From Smittium culicis (lineage: Eukaryota; Kickxellomycota; Harpellomycetes; Harpellales; Legeriomycetaceae): a stretch of DNA of 20,307 nucleotides. The notes beneath the pieces are model-generated. The model had not been told where the DNA came from and ran no database searches. It saw only the letters and a program-made list of their open reading frames with translations. How positions within the stretch are numbered: the first letter of the stretch is position 1; the number at the start of each line of letters is the position of its first letter. Both the position numbers and the translations under genes were made by a program. Below are positions 1-9,290 of the stretch, in pieces. Location of the stretch: positions 1-20,307 of the forward strand of contig LSSN01005890.1 of assembly GCA_001970855.1 (NCBI GenBank), written 5' to 3'.

Positions 1-1074
1 TTAGATACTGCGAGATCTGGGTAATCAATTTCAAGACTTTCGCCGTTAACTACGATGAGAATTATTAGAAATCCAAAATAAGTTTAGTAAAAATTGTAAA
101 TAAATATAGCTTAATTCAACTTACTTTCTCCAAGCTTTCTAATTCTTTCGCCATATACTGAAATACCGTTTTCGTTTACAAATGAAAGTAGAAAATGTCT
201 AAATTCTCTGGCAATAGCTTGTCTAGGTCCTGCTTCGTTAATCCAAGTTCCTACCGAATCACCTTTAATATCTTTAAGATCCTCAAGGGTTAGGGCCTTT
301 TCCTCGTCATCAACATCAAAAGTTCCGTCGAGCATAGAAGCATGTATATTTTTTTCTCCGAGAAGACGGCGAGAGCGTTTTTTAAGTATGTTAGAATCAG
401 AATCATCCCAGTTTTCTTCATCCATTGCTTGCAAGAAGGCAGCAGGGATTCTTGATTTATTAAGCAGTCGACCCTCTTCAAGATCACGTCTACGCAAACG
501 GGCTTCGATCTTTGCGCGTTCTGCAGGATTTAAGGTTGAAAATTCATTTTCATCATCAATATCGATACCTTCATAATCATCAAGTCCTCCTATTTCTTTG
601 TAATCGTTTTCCATGTCAGAGCCAAAAAGATCTTCACCATCAGCTTCTTCTTCCATAGCAAGCCTTTCACCCTCTTCTTCTTCGTCATTTTCTTCCTCGA
701 TAGCAACTTCTTGAGCCTCGTCAATTAGGTCATCCATATCATCGTCACTGTCAATTCTGGGATATAGCGGGGTGAAAGGGGAGAAAGGGGGAGGCGAAGA
801 AGGTGGAAGGGCGCCGGATCTATATGCAGGCGGGCTTGATACGTATGAAACACCACCGCCCGGAGTGAGAGGAAAGGTAATTTCATTATCAGAGTCATCG
901 GAAGATGCCCTCCTCTTATTTTTTCTAGCCTAAATACATAGATTTATGTGTTAAATTAAATAAAGTTAGAATATTTGAGCGTAATTTATAAAATTTTGCG
1001 TTTAATAGGAGTTGCTATAATTACTTTTAGAAAAGATAGCAAAAATAAACTAAACTAGAATAATTTGTTACCAT
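1..1074 (-). CDS. MCM2: MCM2 replicative helicase subunit, N-terminal part (partial, 3' end outside window)
   Basis: Subunit of the MCM2-7 helicase that unwinds DNA at replication forks in the nucleus; its N-terminus also chaperones histones H3-H4. Proposed exons: 1074-1072 (the ATG alone), 929-125 and 49-1. The donor at 124 is GTAAGT and the acceptor at 51-50 ends in CGTAG; joining restores the frame. Seen: a basic patch (RKNKRR) at the start, a Ser/Thr-Pro-rich stretch (SSPPPFSPFTP) suited to CDK/DDK phosphorylation, a long acidic region, then DGEDLFGSDMENDY and LDDYE. The two Tyr (about residues 111 and 120) match the histone-binding tyrosines of MCM2. It continues with GTWINEAGPR, a conserved start of the MCM N-domain. 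The AAA+ core lies beyond the window. The start is inferred: a stop abuts the 929 exon, and ATG followed directly by GTAACA at 1071 fits in phase. Confidence 0.9.
930..1071 (-). other. Intron placed directly after the MCM2 start codon
   Basis: The 142-nt intron begins GTAACA immediately after ATG (1074-1072) and ends TTTAG at 934-930. Phase is 0, so Met joins directly to Ala-Arg-Lys. An in-frame TAG formed by the acceptor itself rules out simple read-through from upstream. No other ATG with a usable donor was found between here and 1290. This is inference without transcript data. Confidence 0.55.
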
Positions 1075-1510
1075 ATTTATACAAAGTTGTTAATAAGGTG
1101 TATAATTGAATAAGAGCTATCTGGATTAAAAGCGTATAGTAAAAGTATTAATGAAATAAAATGAAAACCGATCAAGAGAGAAAAGACTTTGTTTTATTTA
1201 TAAAGCTTTTAGTATTTTTTCTAATTATTGTTAACGAAGCAAAAGTTTAGATATTTTTATTTCTGATATTAGAAGAAAAAAATAAAAGTAAACATATCTG
1301 ACAAATAATGTTGTCTTCTGAAATTGTAAACAAAGCTTTTTATGCAAATCAGCACTCAGCAGATTTGAAGAGCAGAATTTAACAGATAATTCGGTCGAAG
1401 AAGGAAATTGAATAAAAATCGGACAAAGAATTATTTTTTAGATGCAAGGATTGACTATTTTGCTACGGCTCTGAAAACGTAAACTCGTCTCCTTTTCGTA
1501 GCTTTCTAAT
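1075..1510. other. Intergenic: MCM2 5' flank and shugoshin 3' flank
   Basis: AT-rich spacer between two genes on the same strand. It should hold the shugoshin 3' UTR and the MCM2 promoter. I saw no ACGCGT (MluI cell-cycle) box, no RNA gene and no convincing coding frame. Confidence 0.5.
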
Positions 1511-2913
1511 TCAAATGATGGTAGAATTGCTTTTAGACTCTAATGGAATTATACTAGCATCTAATTTAATTAAAATATATGTAAGATAACATTTTAAATA
1601 CTTGTTAAGGCTTGGCAGCTTATAACTCGGCTTATTTGAGTGGTTCCTTATCCTAAATTTTCTATCTAAAAATAATTAAAAAGCTATTGAAATTAGGAGA
1701 ATTTGGAATATTTTGTTTATTACCTTCCAATATATCGGTTCTATATTCGCTTGAGTTGTGTAAAGGTTTGGGATGTTCAGGATTTGTATGCCCTTCGTGT
1801 GTTTTTGCAGAAATATTTTCGCTTATTTCATATGAACCTTGAGACATGTTATTATCTAGAAATTTTGCAAGATTTGAATTAAAAACTAGCTATTTATAAA
1901 ATTAATATATTGAATATAGTCTGGAAATCTTATTTTTTACATTGCTCGATTAAAATATCTTCGTTTGTTTTTTCTATTTCCTTGAGAGATATCCTATAAG
2001 GACTTAAATTCGCCACAGATAAACTTTTTTCTTTCTGTCTAGTGGATATTTTTGGTTTTCTTGATGGTACACTATCTGACGTCTTAGAGGGGATAACTGT
2101 TATACTCTCACCCAAATTATTTCTTATAGAAGATTTCTTTTTGTTAAGCCTTATAGACATTTTTCTATTATAGTTTTTTGGAGAACTCTCGTCTATGGTA
2201 ATCGATCCAATATCAGGGTCTTTTTGATTATCCAAGCCATTTATATCGCTAAAAGACCTTTTTTCTATATATAAAACAATTATAATATAAAAATATTACT
2301 CAGACGAATAAATATATGAATTTATTTTTTTATGCATCGTATATAAACTTTTATACCGCTTTCTTCTGTATCTTCTGCTATTGTTGTCAACCAAGGAGAT
2401 TTTGGACCAGATTTCCTTCTGAATTCTCCACCAATTTTAAACTTTGAAGGGATTTGATTTAAATAACTAACAGTTCCTGTATTATCTACGGCTTCCAAAG
2501 ATTCAATTTCGTCGGTAGATACCTTTTTACAAACGTGGACGTGTTTAGGGTTTTTGCCAATTATGCGTGATAAATCATCCGCATTTTCAAAAATATTTGC
2601 AAACTCTTCTATTTCCATGTTTTTTATCTTTAATATAAACTTTGTTAATAATGAAATAACAACCTAAAACCAGAAAAAAAATTTATAAATGTAGGTAATA
2701 TGTAGTAATAATTAGTCTTGTTTTTTATTTTAAAGATTCGCAAAAATAAATTATCGAGTGCTTATTCACATTTTTTCCGGTCGTGTATATGTCGCAATTA
2801 TCATTTACGTTTTTTTTTAGCTGAATTCTTTGCAAGGATACGGTTTTTGCCAATTCGGCGTTTTGGGATACTAGCTTGGAATTTAAGGCTTTTGTTATAT
2901 TTAAGTGCTTCAT
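1511..2913 (-). CDS. SGO1: Shugoshin-like centromeric cohesin protector, five exons, about 340 aa
   Basis: Shugoshins recruit PP2A to centromeres and shield cohesin from removal until anaphase. Proposed exons: 2913-2809, 2663-2357, 2264-1941, 1855-1724, 1665-1511; donors GTAAAT, GTATAA, GTAAAA, GTAATA and acceptors all ending TAG, every phase matching (1023 nt with stop). Exon 1 encodes a coiled coil with KLVSQNAELAKTVSLQRIQL, the shugoshin N-terminal pattern (QNxELAK); exon 2 continues it. The middle is Ser/Lys-rich and unconserved, as usual in this family. Exon 5 carries the SGO box, KPSYKLPSLNKYLK with RKFRIR just before it (about residues 290-314), the motif known to bind nucleosomal H2A phosphorylated by Bub1. 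The box and the coiled coil together support the call. Uncertain: the last 25 residues, because a GTATTT donor inside the box would give another C-terminus. Confidence 0.8.
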
Positions 2914-3566
2914 AATAGCTCTATTTTTTCTATATAATGTAAAAGTACACAGTAAATATACGTTGGAGGCAATTAAATATGTATATATATTGATGTTGTA
3001 TCTTTACTCAACCAAAATAGAGTTTGCGTGTTTAAGCTGCATAATCGCCCCTATAATAATACATTAAGATCTTTTTAATCGAATATAATATGGTTTATTG
3101 AATTTGTATAAATTAGAAAGGTTTCAACATTCTTACTCTGATCTAGTGTACTTCCAAGCATTTATACTATCAAGAAATTTAAAAATGTTTAAAGAGATAT
3201 GAAGTATCAAAATAGTGATTAGTATCTAAAGTAAACATTTAAAAAGGTAAAACTTTAGCTGAGTTTTGTATTTTAAATAAAAAACGGTTTATAAAACTTT
3301 AATCTGAATCATATCTAATTGCAGTTGTACTTCAAATAATAATAATAGCATATAGCATTTAATATAGGTTTTTTAAATAATTAAAGTAATTTATTCTTAC
3401 AAAATACTAATATTACTATTAATACAATAGGGTTAAGACTATTAGCATACAGCAAAAGCTAGAATAAAAAAGTCATTATGAAAGATAAAAGCTGAAAATA
3501 CATTTAGGAAATACATGCAACTTATTAATTTTTTGCAATGTGGAGGGTTTTTAGATAGTAAAACCT
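2914..3566. other. Intergenic: shugoshin 5' flank and TTC36 3' flank
   Basis: About 650 bases of AT-rich sequence. The frame upstream of the shugoshin ATG stays open for about 30 codons but contains no other ATG, so 2913 was kept as the start. A short plus-strand frame here runs antisense to exon 1 and looks accidental. No RNA gene or repeat was recognised. Confidence 0.5.
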
Positions 3567-4381
3567 TTAATTTTGCTTGAAGTCACTTAATGCTTTTGCG
3601 ACAATCTCACTGCACATCTTTGCGTATGGATTTTCACGAACGGATGCCATTTTAGCTATTTCATTTCCACACTTCGCTCCCTCTTCAAAGTCTAGTAAGC
3701 TTCCCTTTTCGTCGCCTAGTTCTCTTTTAAGTATTGCTCTTTGTGTGTAAGCTTTTCCTTTGACTGAGAGATTACCCTTTGAAAGAACAATAGCCATATC
3801 TAGGTCATGCATAGCCGCCTTAGTATCACCTTTTAATCTGTAAACTTGGGCTCTATTATTTTTATGATTTCAGCGCGTTTAGACGGGTTTAACAAAAAAT
3901 AAAATGAAATATAGTATTCATGATTTGGTATTTCAAAATACGAAAAAAGTAAATAAATTTTTATATATAATATAAGAATTGCCTGTTATTTGAATTTTCA
4001 GCAAAATAAGCATATTTATTTATTAATTCTGTAAACACTTCAATAGCTTCGTCGAGATTCCCGCTTTCAGCATTAGAAATCGCGACTAAGGTTTTCGATT
4101 GTATTTCATCTTGTACTTCTGTGTTTATTGTATAAGTTCCTATTTGTATATTTTGATTTATGATATAAGGTTAAAATACTACATCTAAAAAATCCCTTGA
4201 ATTTATATATTTAATAAGTTATACTTTCAACATTGGGATCAACTTTTTCGATTATCGACCAGCTCGAATTGTTCCCAAGAATGTCGTCTCTGGCAAATTC
4301 TTTGGTATCACCTCCATTTAGTATTACATCTAGAATGTTTGAATCGTGTTTAGATAGCCCAGAATTGTTTATCGATCCCAT
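3567..4381 (-). CDS. TTC36: TTC36-like tetratricopeptide repeat protein, three exons, about 199 aa
   Basis: Homologue of TTC36/HBP21, a small soluble TPR protein; the human protein (189 aa) is described as an Hsp70-binding co-chaperone. Exons: 4381-4225, 4139-3983 and 3852-3567, totalling 600 nt with stop. Seen: exon 1 starts MGSINNSGLSKHDSNILDVI, like the TTC36 N-terminus. Exon 2 holds a first TPR (SGNLDEAIEVFTELI) ending in ENSNN. Exon 3 resumes with RAQVYRLKGD, then a second and third TPR. The C-terminus NPYAKMCSEIVAK matches the NPYAALCN signature of the family. The NNR-AQ join reproduces the NNRAQ of other TTC36 proteins and fixes the second splice junction. Intron 1 is 85 nt (GTATAA...AATAG); intron 2 begins with GC. 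Length and order agree with the family, so I am confident. Confidence 0.88.
3853..3982 (-). other. GC-AG intron in the TTC36-like gene
   Basis: The 130-nt intron begins GCAATT after exon end AACAG and ends AATAATAG. The flanking codons (AAC AG / A GCC CAA) join to Asn-Arg-Ala-Gln, a conserved TPR turn in TTC36. No GT donor upstream keeps the frame; downstream the frame hits TAA before the next GT. This makes it the only non-GT donor among the introns called here. Confidence 0.75.
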
Positions 4382-4613
4382 TTTGAAAATATAAAAGCAT
4401 GAATTAATAGATTCTTAATTTGTAGTAGGATATGTGCATAATGTCCAAATTTCTCGGTTTTGAGTTCCCAGGTCTCAGGTCTATAGTTCAAAAAAAAACC
4501 TCCCCCTCCAAGGTCACATGTGAATTTTTAAGAGATTTTATTGGACAATATTTCATCGTCAATTTTATAGCGCCACACACATTTCCTCTATAAGAATCTT
4601 TTTTGTTGTTGTT
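4382..4613. other. TTC36 upstream region
   Basis: Likely promoter of the TTC36-like gene, bounded by the MITE. It contains a short C-rich run (CCTCCCCCTCC near 4500) unlike the surrounding AT-rich DNA and a doubled AGGTCT (near 4471 and 4478). No known control element can be named. Confidence 0.35.
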
Positions 4614-4617
4614 TCAA

Positions 4618-5001
4618 CACTTTCCCGTCCGACACTCTTTAAAAAATTCAATTTTATGATTCGTTTATTATTTAAAAACAGGTTTATTATTTGCTGTTTT
4701 TTCATATTATACCAATATTTCTTGAAGCCTCGGAATTAAAATATTATAATTTAACATTGTTGGTTATATTAGGTGTGTCAATAATAGTCTACCGCCCAGA
4801 AAAGGATTAGCCCTTTCACAGGCGATAGACTATTTTTTGATCTACAAAATATAGCCAAATACATTCGATAGTTATAATGTAACTTTGAAATATGTATAAT
4901 AATTCGTTTTTTTGAAGAATAGCAGAAAATAATAAACCTGCTTATAAATTATAAACTGATCATTAAATTCAACTATTTAGAGAGAGTTGGACGGGAAAGG
5001 G
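4618..5001. mobile_element. TTAA-flanked palindromic MITE (fold-back, piggyBac-like ends)
   Basis: Non-coding 384-bp element whose two halves are inverted copies. The left end CACTTTCCCGTCCGAC (4618) mirrors the right end, which reads CCCTTTCCCGTCCAAC on the minus strand from 5001. Inside, CAGGTTTATTATTT (4679-4692) pairs with its complement near 4930, and AATAGTCTACCGCC (4783-4796) with GGCGATAGACTATT (4821-4834). The centre, GAAAAGG-ATTAG-CCCTTTC, is itself a hairpin. TTAA (5002-5005) follows the right end directly and TCAA (4614-4617), one change from TTAA, precedes the left. CCCTTT-type ends with TTAA duplications are typical of piggyBac-superfamily MITEs; that assignment is inference. 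The arms differ by point changes, so it is old and not mobile on its own. Confidence 0.8.
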
Positions 5002-5005
5002 TTAA
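5002..5005. repeat. TTAA target-site duplication, right copy
   Basis: TTAA directly abuts the right end of the MITE. The left partner is TCAA at 4614-4617. It is a short motif and weak alone, but its position at the exact end of a long inverted repeat gives it meaning. Confidence 0.6.
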
Positions 5006-8000
5006 ATATAGAACCTAACAGCTTAAACTAATGTACAGATCCTTTAATAAAAATAGCAATTTAATGCTTATATTTTAATGATATTTCACCTTAATATAAT
5101 TTACTCTTCAGTTCAAAATGATAACCTTTTATTAACTTTGTATTTTATTATAAATAAATAGTTCATTGAAACTCAAATTAAAAGGCAGACGGCTTTTAAG
5201 AAATACTAAAAATCCCTGTTCTTAATAAAAAACTAGCACAAAATCAATTTTTTTAATAAAATTTAAATTTATTTAAGAATATTTATCCATTATTCATTCT
5301 TGAAAAAGACTTTACAAGTAAAATTTTGTTAAATTTTAATATAATACTACCTTTATTTTCAATTTAGGATTTTAATGTGATGAATTTGAAGATTTATTTG
5401 TTCGAAAATAGATTAATAAAATAATAAACTAAATATTATGGTTTGAAATTTAAAGTTTTATATTAGCTTCAGTATTTAAAACTTTAAAAAAAATAGAATT
5501 TTATTTTACAATAATTTTATAGAGAGCCTTAGAAACATGCTTGATTGTTTTTTTTTTTTTGTATTAAAAAAAATACTAATTAGTTCAATTTTATTTTGTT
5601 TGAATATTAATACTTGATTTTAACTTTCCTCGTTATCATAAATGCCTTTTTTTTCAGCGTACATTATTTTTTATCTTTTTTTCTAGATTTATTTTTTTAC
5701 TTTAGCTATATTCATAATTTATAATCAAATAAAAAATTAAATCTTTTTAATTAAAAAGAAAAATATTTTTTAATATTAACAGTAATATAAAATTGTTAGC
5801 TGGTTAGTTTACTTTCTCTTCACCTTATTAAAAATTCATTATATCGAGCGTTGCAACTACTCTCCGACAAAAATTGTCAATTTTATTTATTGAAAAAATA
5901 TCAGATAAAAAAAATATTGCTATTACAGAATAAACTCCTGGCTAGTTTATAAGCATTTAGTATATTGACCATTTAAATTTTCATTTTTAAATTGAATTTA
6001 ACTATATATTTTGTATTTTTTTTTATTTTTAACCATTAATTTTTACTATTAATAGAGTTGGTAAATTTCATTTTATAAAGAATGTATTAATTTTTCACTT
6101 TTTTAGCGCCATTATAGGAATTTTCAATTAAAAAATTTTGTAATAATTAGTCATAAATAGCATGTTTTTTTTTTAATCTAAATTTACATTATTTTAAACT
6201 GATATATCCACAGAAGGCCAAGATATAACTATTGAACAATGGGTATCAGCAATAATGTTACATAAAATTCTAAATATGTATAAATATTTAGATTTTAGAT
6301 TTTATTAAAATTAATAGGTTTAAACGAAACCTAATTAGTTTAGACATGATAATAGTTAAAATTATATAATTTAGGTAAGAATTTAATTATTTTGAAACAT
6401 AATGAAATTAATAGAAGATATTTTTTTTATTATTATAGAGAAAAAATATTTAAATTCTTTACAAGTATTAAATGCGAAAAAAATCCTAAATCTAAAAATT
6501 TCATTTATTTTTTTTGCAAAATAGTATACCTAAATATAATTATTCTTAAATATCTGATCTTATTTATTTTAATACTGAATTTCAATCCAGAAAGCCTATA
6601 TTTAATGCCGAGAAAATTTTTTCTGTCATTTATGTCACTCGATTTTACTGAAAAATTTTCAAAAAAAATTTACTAGAAATCGTTTTTTCTATTTTACATT
6701 TTTAAAATTTTATTGTAAAAGTATTGATATTTTACGCTTTAATTATATCGATTGTATTAACAATAAATATTAAGCATAAATATATAATAAATAAAATTAT
6801 AATTATAATTATAATTAAATACTATCAGCTAATAGCATAATAAAAATCCTTAATTAATAATAAATATGAAATTATATGTGATAAAATCATCTTATAACTC
6901 ATATATAAAATAAAAATTTAATACTCAATAGAAATTTAAAACTGAAATAATTCAATAGGAAAATTGAAAAATTTTTTGACTTAAGCTACTTGCTATCAGA
7001 ATTTCTGATTTTTTCGGTCCAACAGAATAAAAAATGAGCATTTTTTTTCTCGATTTATTCTTCAAAGCTCTAAACTCGGCCTTTTACCTCACAAAGAAAT
7101 TAAAAAAATTTTTATTTTTATTTTTATTTTAATTTTATAAATAGGTACATTACAAGTAATACTCTTTATTCGTGAGCTTTTTTGAAAAAAAAAATTCAAG
7201 AAAATAGCGGTCCAATTTATGCACAAATTACACGTTAGCTATGTAAATATGCACTCATGAAAAATTTTCGCAATTAAAATTCGCGAATAAAAATAATTTT
7301 ATACTAATTAAATATAGATATTATATTAATAATTTCACAAATAGCAAGTTAATTTCGGAGGCGAAATTAGTAGGTTACACCTTTTAACTGCAATTCACTC
7401 AAAAAAAAAAACGAAACGAGCTTTTTTTTATTTTTTTTTAGTTCTCTTGCAGTAAAATAATAGATTTTTATGAAATTATATCTCTTTTTGGAATTATATT
7501 ATCTATTATATATATAAATAAAAATATTAAAAATATATTTTACACATTTCATATTAGCTTAATTAAATTTCCTCAAACCGATTACAATATGAAATCCCAA
7601 GCGTTGGCATAAAATTTTTATCCAAAATCGCTATCATTTTATTCGATTTAAATCCGAAACAATAGTATAAATCTATTAAAAAAAAAACGTGAAACAAAAA
7701 TCAAAGCTTATTGTAAATTAACTTATAGAGTCCTATTTATTTATTTTTTAGATCAAATCGATCAAAATATATAATATATCATTTATTAATCCCTAAATGA
7801 TAACTTTTTTTTTTTTGGAAACTATCAAAAATAAAAATCTATTAAATTCGTTTACTTTACTAGAGTTAATTGGTATGATAACATAAGCTATATTGAAAAT
7901 TATACTATCATTTTATTATATGAAATTTAATTAATTAACTGAAATTTTTTATCCAACGAACACGAAGATATAAAAATTATGTAATGTTTAATTATCTATG

Positions 8001-8109
8001 TTGAATATTTATACTTATATTTGAAAAAAATTAGCAATGTGGTTTTTTTTTTGAACGCTTATAATATCCTGATATGGATAAAGTGATCTAAGAGTTTTTA
8101 AATCATTAC
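5006..8109. other. Gene-poor, extremely AT-rich region
   Basis: About 3.1 kb with homopolymer A/T runs and simple repeats (TAATTA units near 6795-6820; TTTTTA units near 7110-7130). The longest plus-strand frame (6392-6676) is Phe/Ile/Lys/Tyr-rich with no domain and looks like chance in AT-rich DNA. A 37-codon fragment at 6198-6308 is the only coding-like piece. TTATTCGTGAG at 7166-7176 and TTCGCGAATAA at 7280-7290 form a loose inverted pair, possibly the ends of a small MITE. No RNA gene was recognised. Confidence 0.5.
6198..6308 (+). other. Isolated 37-codon coding-like fragment
   Basis: This stop-to-stop frame has mixed residues (TEGQDITIEQWVSAIMLHK) unlike the low-complexity peptides of the surrounding DNA. 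It has no ATG at its start and no splice partner that I can see. It may be a transposon relic or chance. No family is recognised. Confidence 0.15.
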
Positions 8110-9290
8110 CTAAACCCTTTGCATAATATTATCATGTCTTTCTAAAATTCCTACATCATTTTTTATAATTTTTACATCTTTTTCAAACCCAAAAACTATA
8201 TTGGTATTATCGTGATCATTATTCTTAAAAATTGAATCAATTTCATCGGTATCGGTATCGGTATCGTTATCTCTATTTTTATCTTTATCTTTATCATCTT
8301 TTCTGCGCTTTTATCATATCTTCCGATTTAATTGACATAAACTATTGAAAGGCTATAATTAATATTTCCTATGGTAAATTATTGTAGTATAGAGATGTTT
8401 CAATATTTAGGCAGCCTATTTTCAAATCTGACATAATTATTCTGATTATAAAGAAACTAACATCTAGCCATCGCATTATTTTTTACCAGAACACACTCAA
8501 AAAATAAATCTGTTCCATCTACTATATTTATAAAAACTTTGAATGGAAATATACATTATTCATTATTGAAAAGATTTTATAATGAATTTTCATCCTTTTG
8601 CGATGGCTTTTAAATTCGCTTTTAAGCTCATTGATAAAATATTTTCAAAATATATATTGTCATATAAAATTTTTTTATCATCTCTAAATATCTTAAAGAT
8701 CATTTTTATTACACGATTTTAAAGCTCTAAAAATTTCAAGTGCTTAGATCATCATTGGTTTTAGTTTACAGTCTCCTATAGAATTTTATTCTAGTAATAA
8801 CGTTACTTTATCTGTTTTAGGCATAAATACTGAAATAAAATTTTCATATAAAGAAGCATATGTTTTTTTTGGTATTTTTTACTAATATAGCCAAAATTTA
8901 TCAATTTTAAATATCTATAGTATCAGATAAATCCAACTCGATTTAATTCAATTCAATTCAATCTAATATTATTAAAAAAAATAATATGGATTACCTGTCA
9001 AGGTATCTATCCATATTCTGAAATTATTTTGCTCAAATAGTTAGGAAAACCTCTAGAAGCAATATGATGACCACTTGCAGCCTCTCCTGTAAATATTGTA
9101 CTATGAAGTCCCTTTCCGCGCTTAAAATTATCAAAACATCCCCAGCTGGATACAAAATTGATTTTTTCTGCTCCCTGAAATTTCAAGTTTATTGCCTATA
9201 AAATTATAATATCTTGTTGGCTAATAGTATCAGTTGTATCTGTAATTTTTTTTTTCTTTTATATATATCCACTATTTATTTACTTTTATA
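8110..9290 (-). pseudogene. Decayed pogo/Tigger/jerky-type DDE transposase
   Basis: Relic of a Tc1/mariner-superfamily cut-and-paste transposase with a CENP-B-type DNA-binding domain. Reading downwards: 9240-9007 encodes the HTH_CENPB part (FVSSWGCFDNFKRGKGLHS, then TGEAAS), interrupted by TAG at 9199-9197 and ended by TAG at 9009-9007. After one frame change, a single frame from about 8920 to 8310 gives the DDE core: IFKIDKFWLY (first Asp; family pattern DIxNxDExGxxY), KTDKVTLLLE, KLKPMMI, FRALKSCNKNDL, QYIF, then KIFSIMNNVYFHS, where the family has LLLLDNAPxHP. The catalytic Asp of that motif is Asn here. About 16 nonsense codons lie in this one frame, so it is dead. A second frame change leads to an acidic tail with Asp-Thr repeats ending at TAG 8112-8110. 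Outer ends are approximate; no target-site duplication was fixed. Confidence 0.8.
8245..8268. repeat. ATCGGT hexamer microsatellite in the transposase tail
   Basis: Three ATCGGT units plus one ATCGTT; on the minus strand they encode the Asp-Thr run of the relic's acidic tail. ATCTTT-like units follow to about 8300. Confidence 0.7.

Noticed and set aside
290..576. Other frames on both strands inside MCM2
   Set aside because: They overlap the conserved MCM2 N-terminal exon and have no recognisable features.
2718..3067. Plus-strand frames opposite shugoshin exon 1 and its upstream region
   Set aside because: They are antisense to or adjacent to a well-supported exon, hydrophobic by chance, and match no family.
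4441..4520. Possible tRNA or small RNA in the C-rich patch upstream of TTC36
   Set aside because: No A-box/B-box pair and no cloverleaf could be drawn.
6392..6676. 94-codon plus-strand frame with ATG
   Set aside because: Extreme Phe/Ile/Lys/Tyr bias expected from AT-rich DNA, no domain, no splice signals and no similarity I can recognise.
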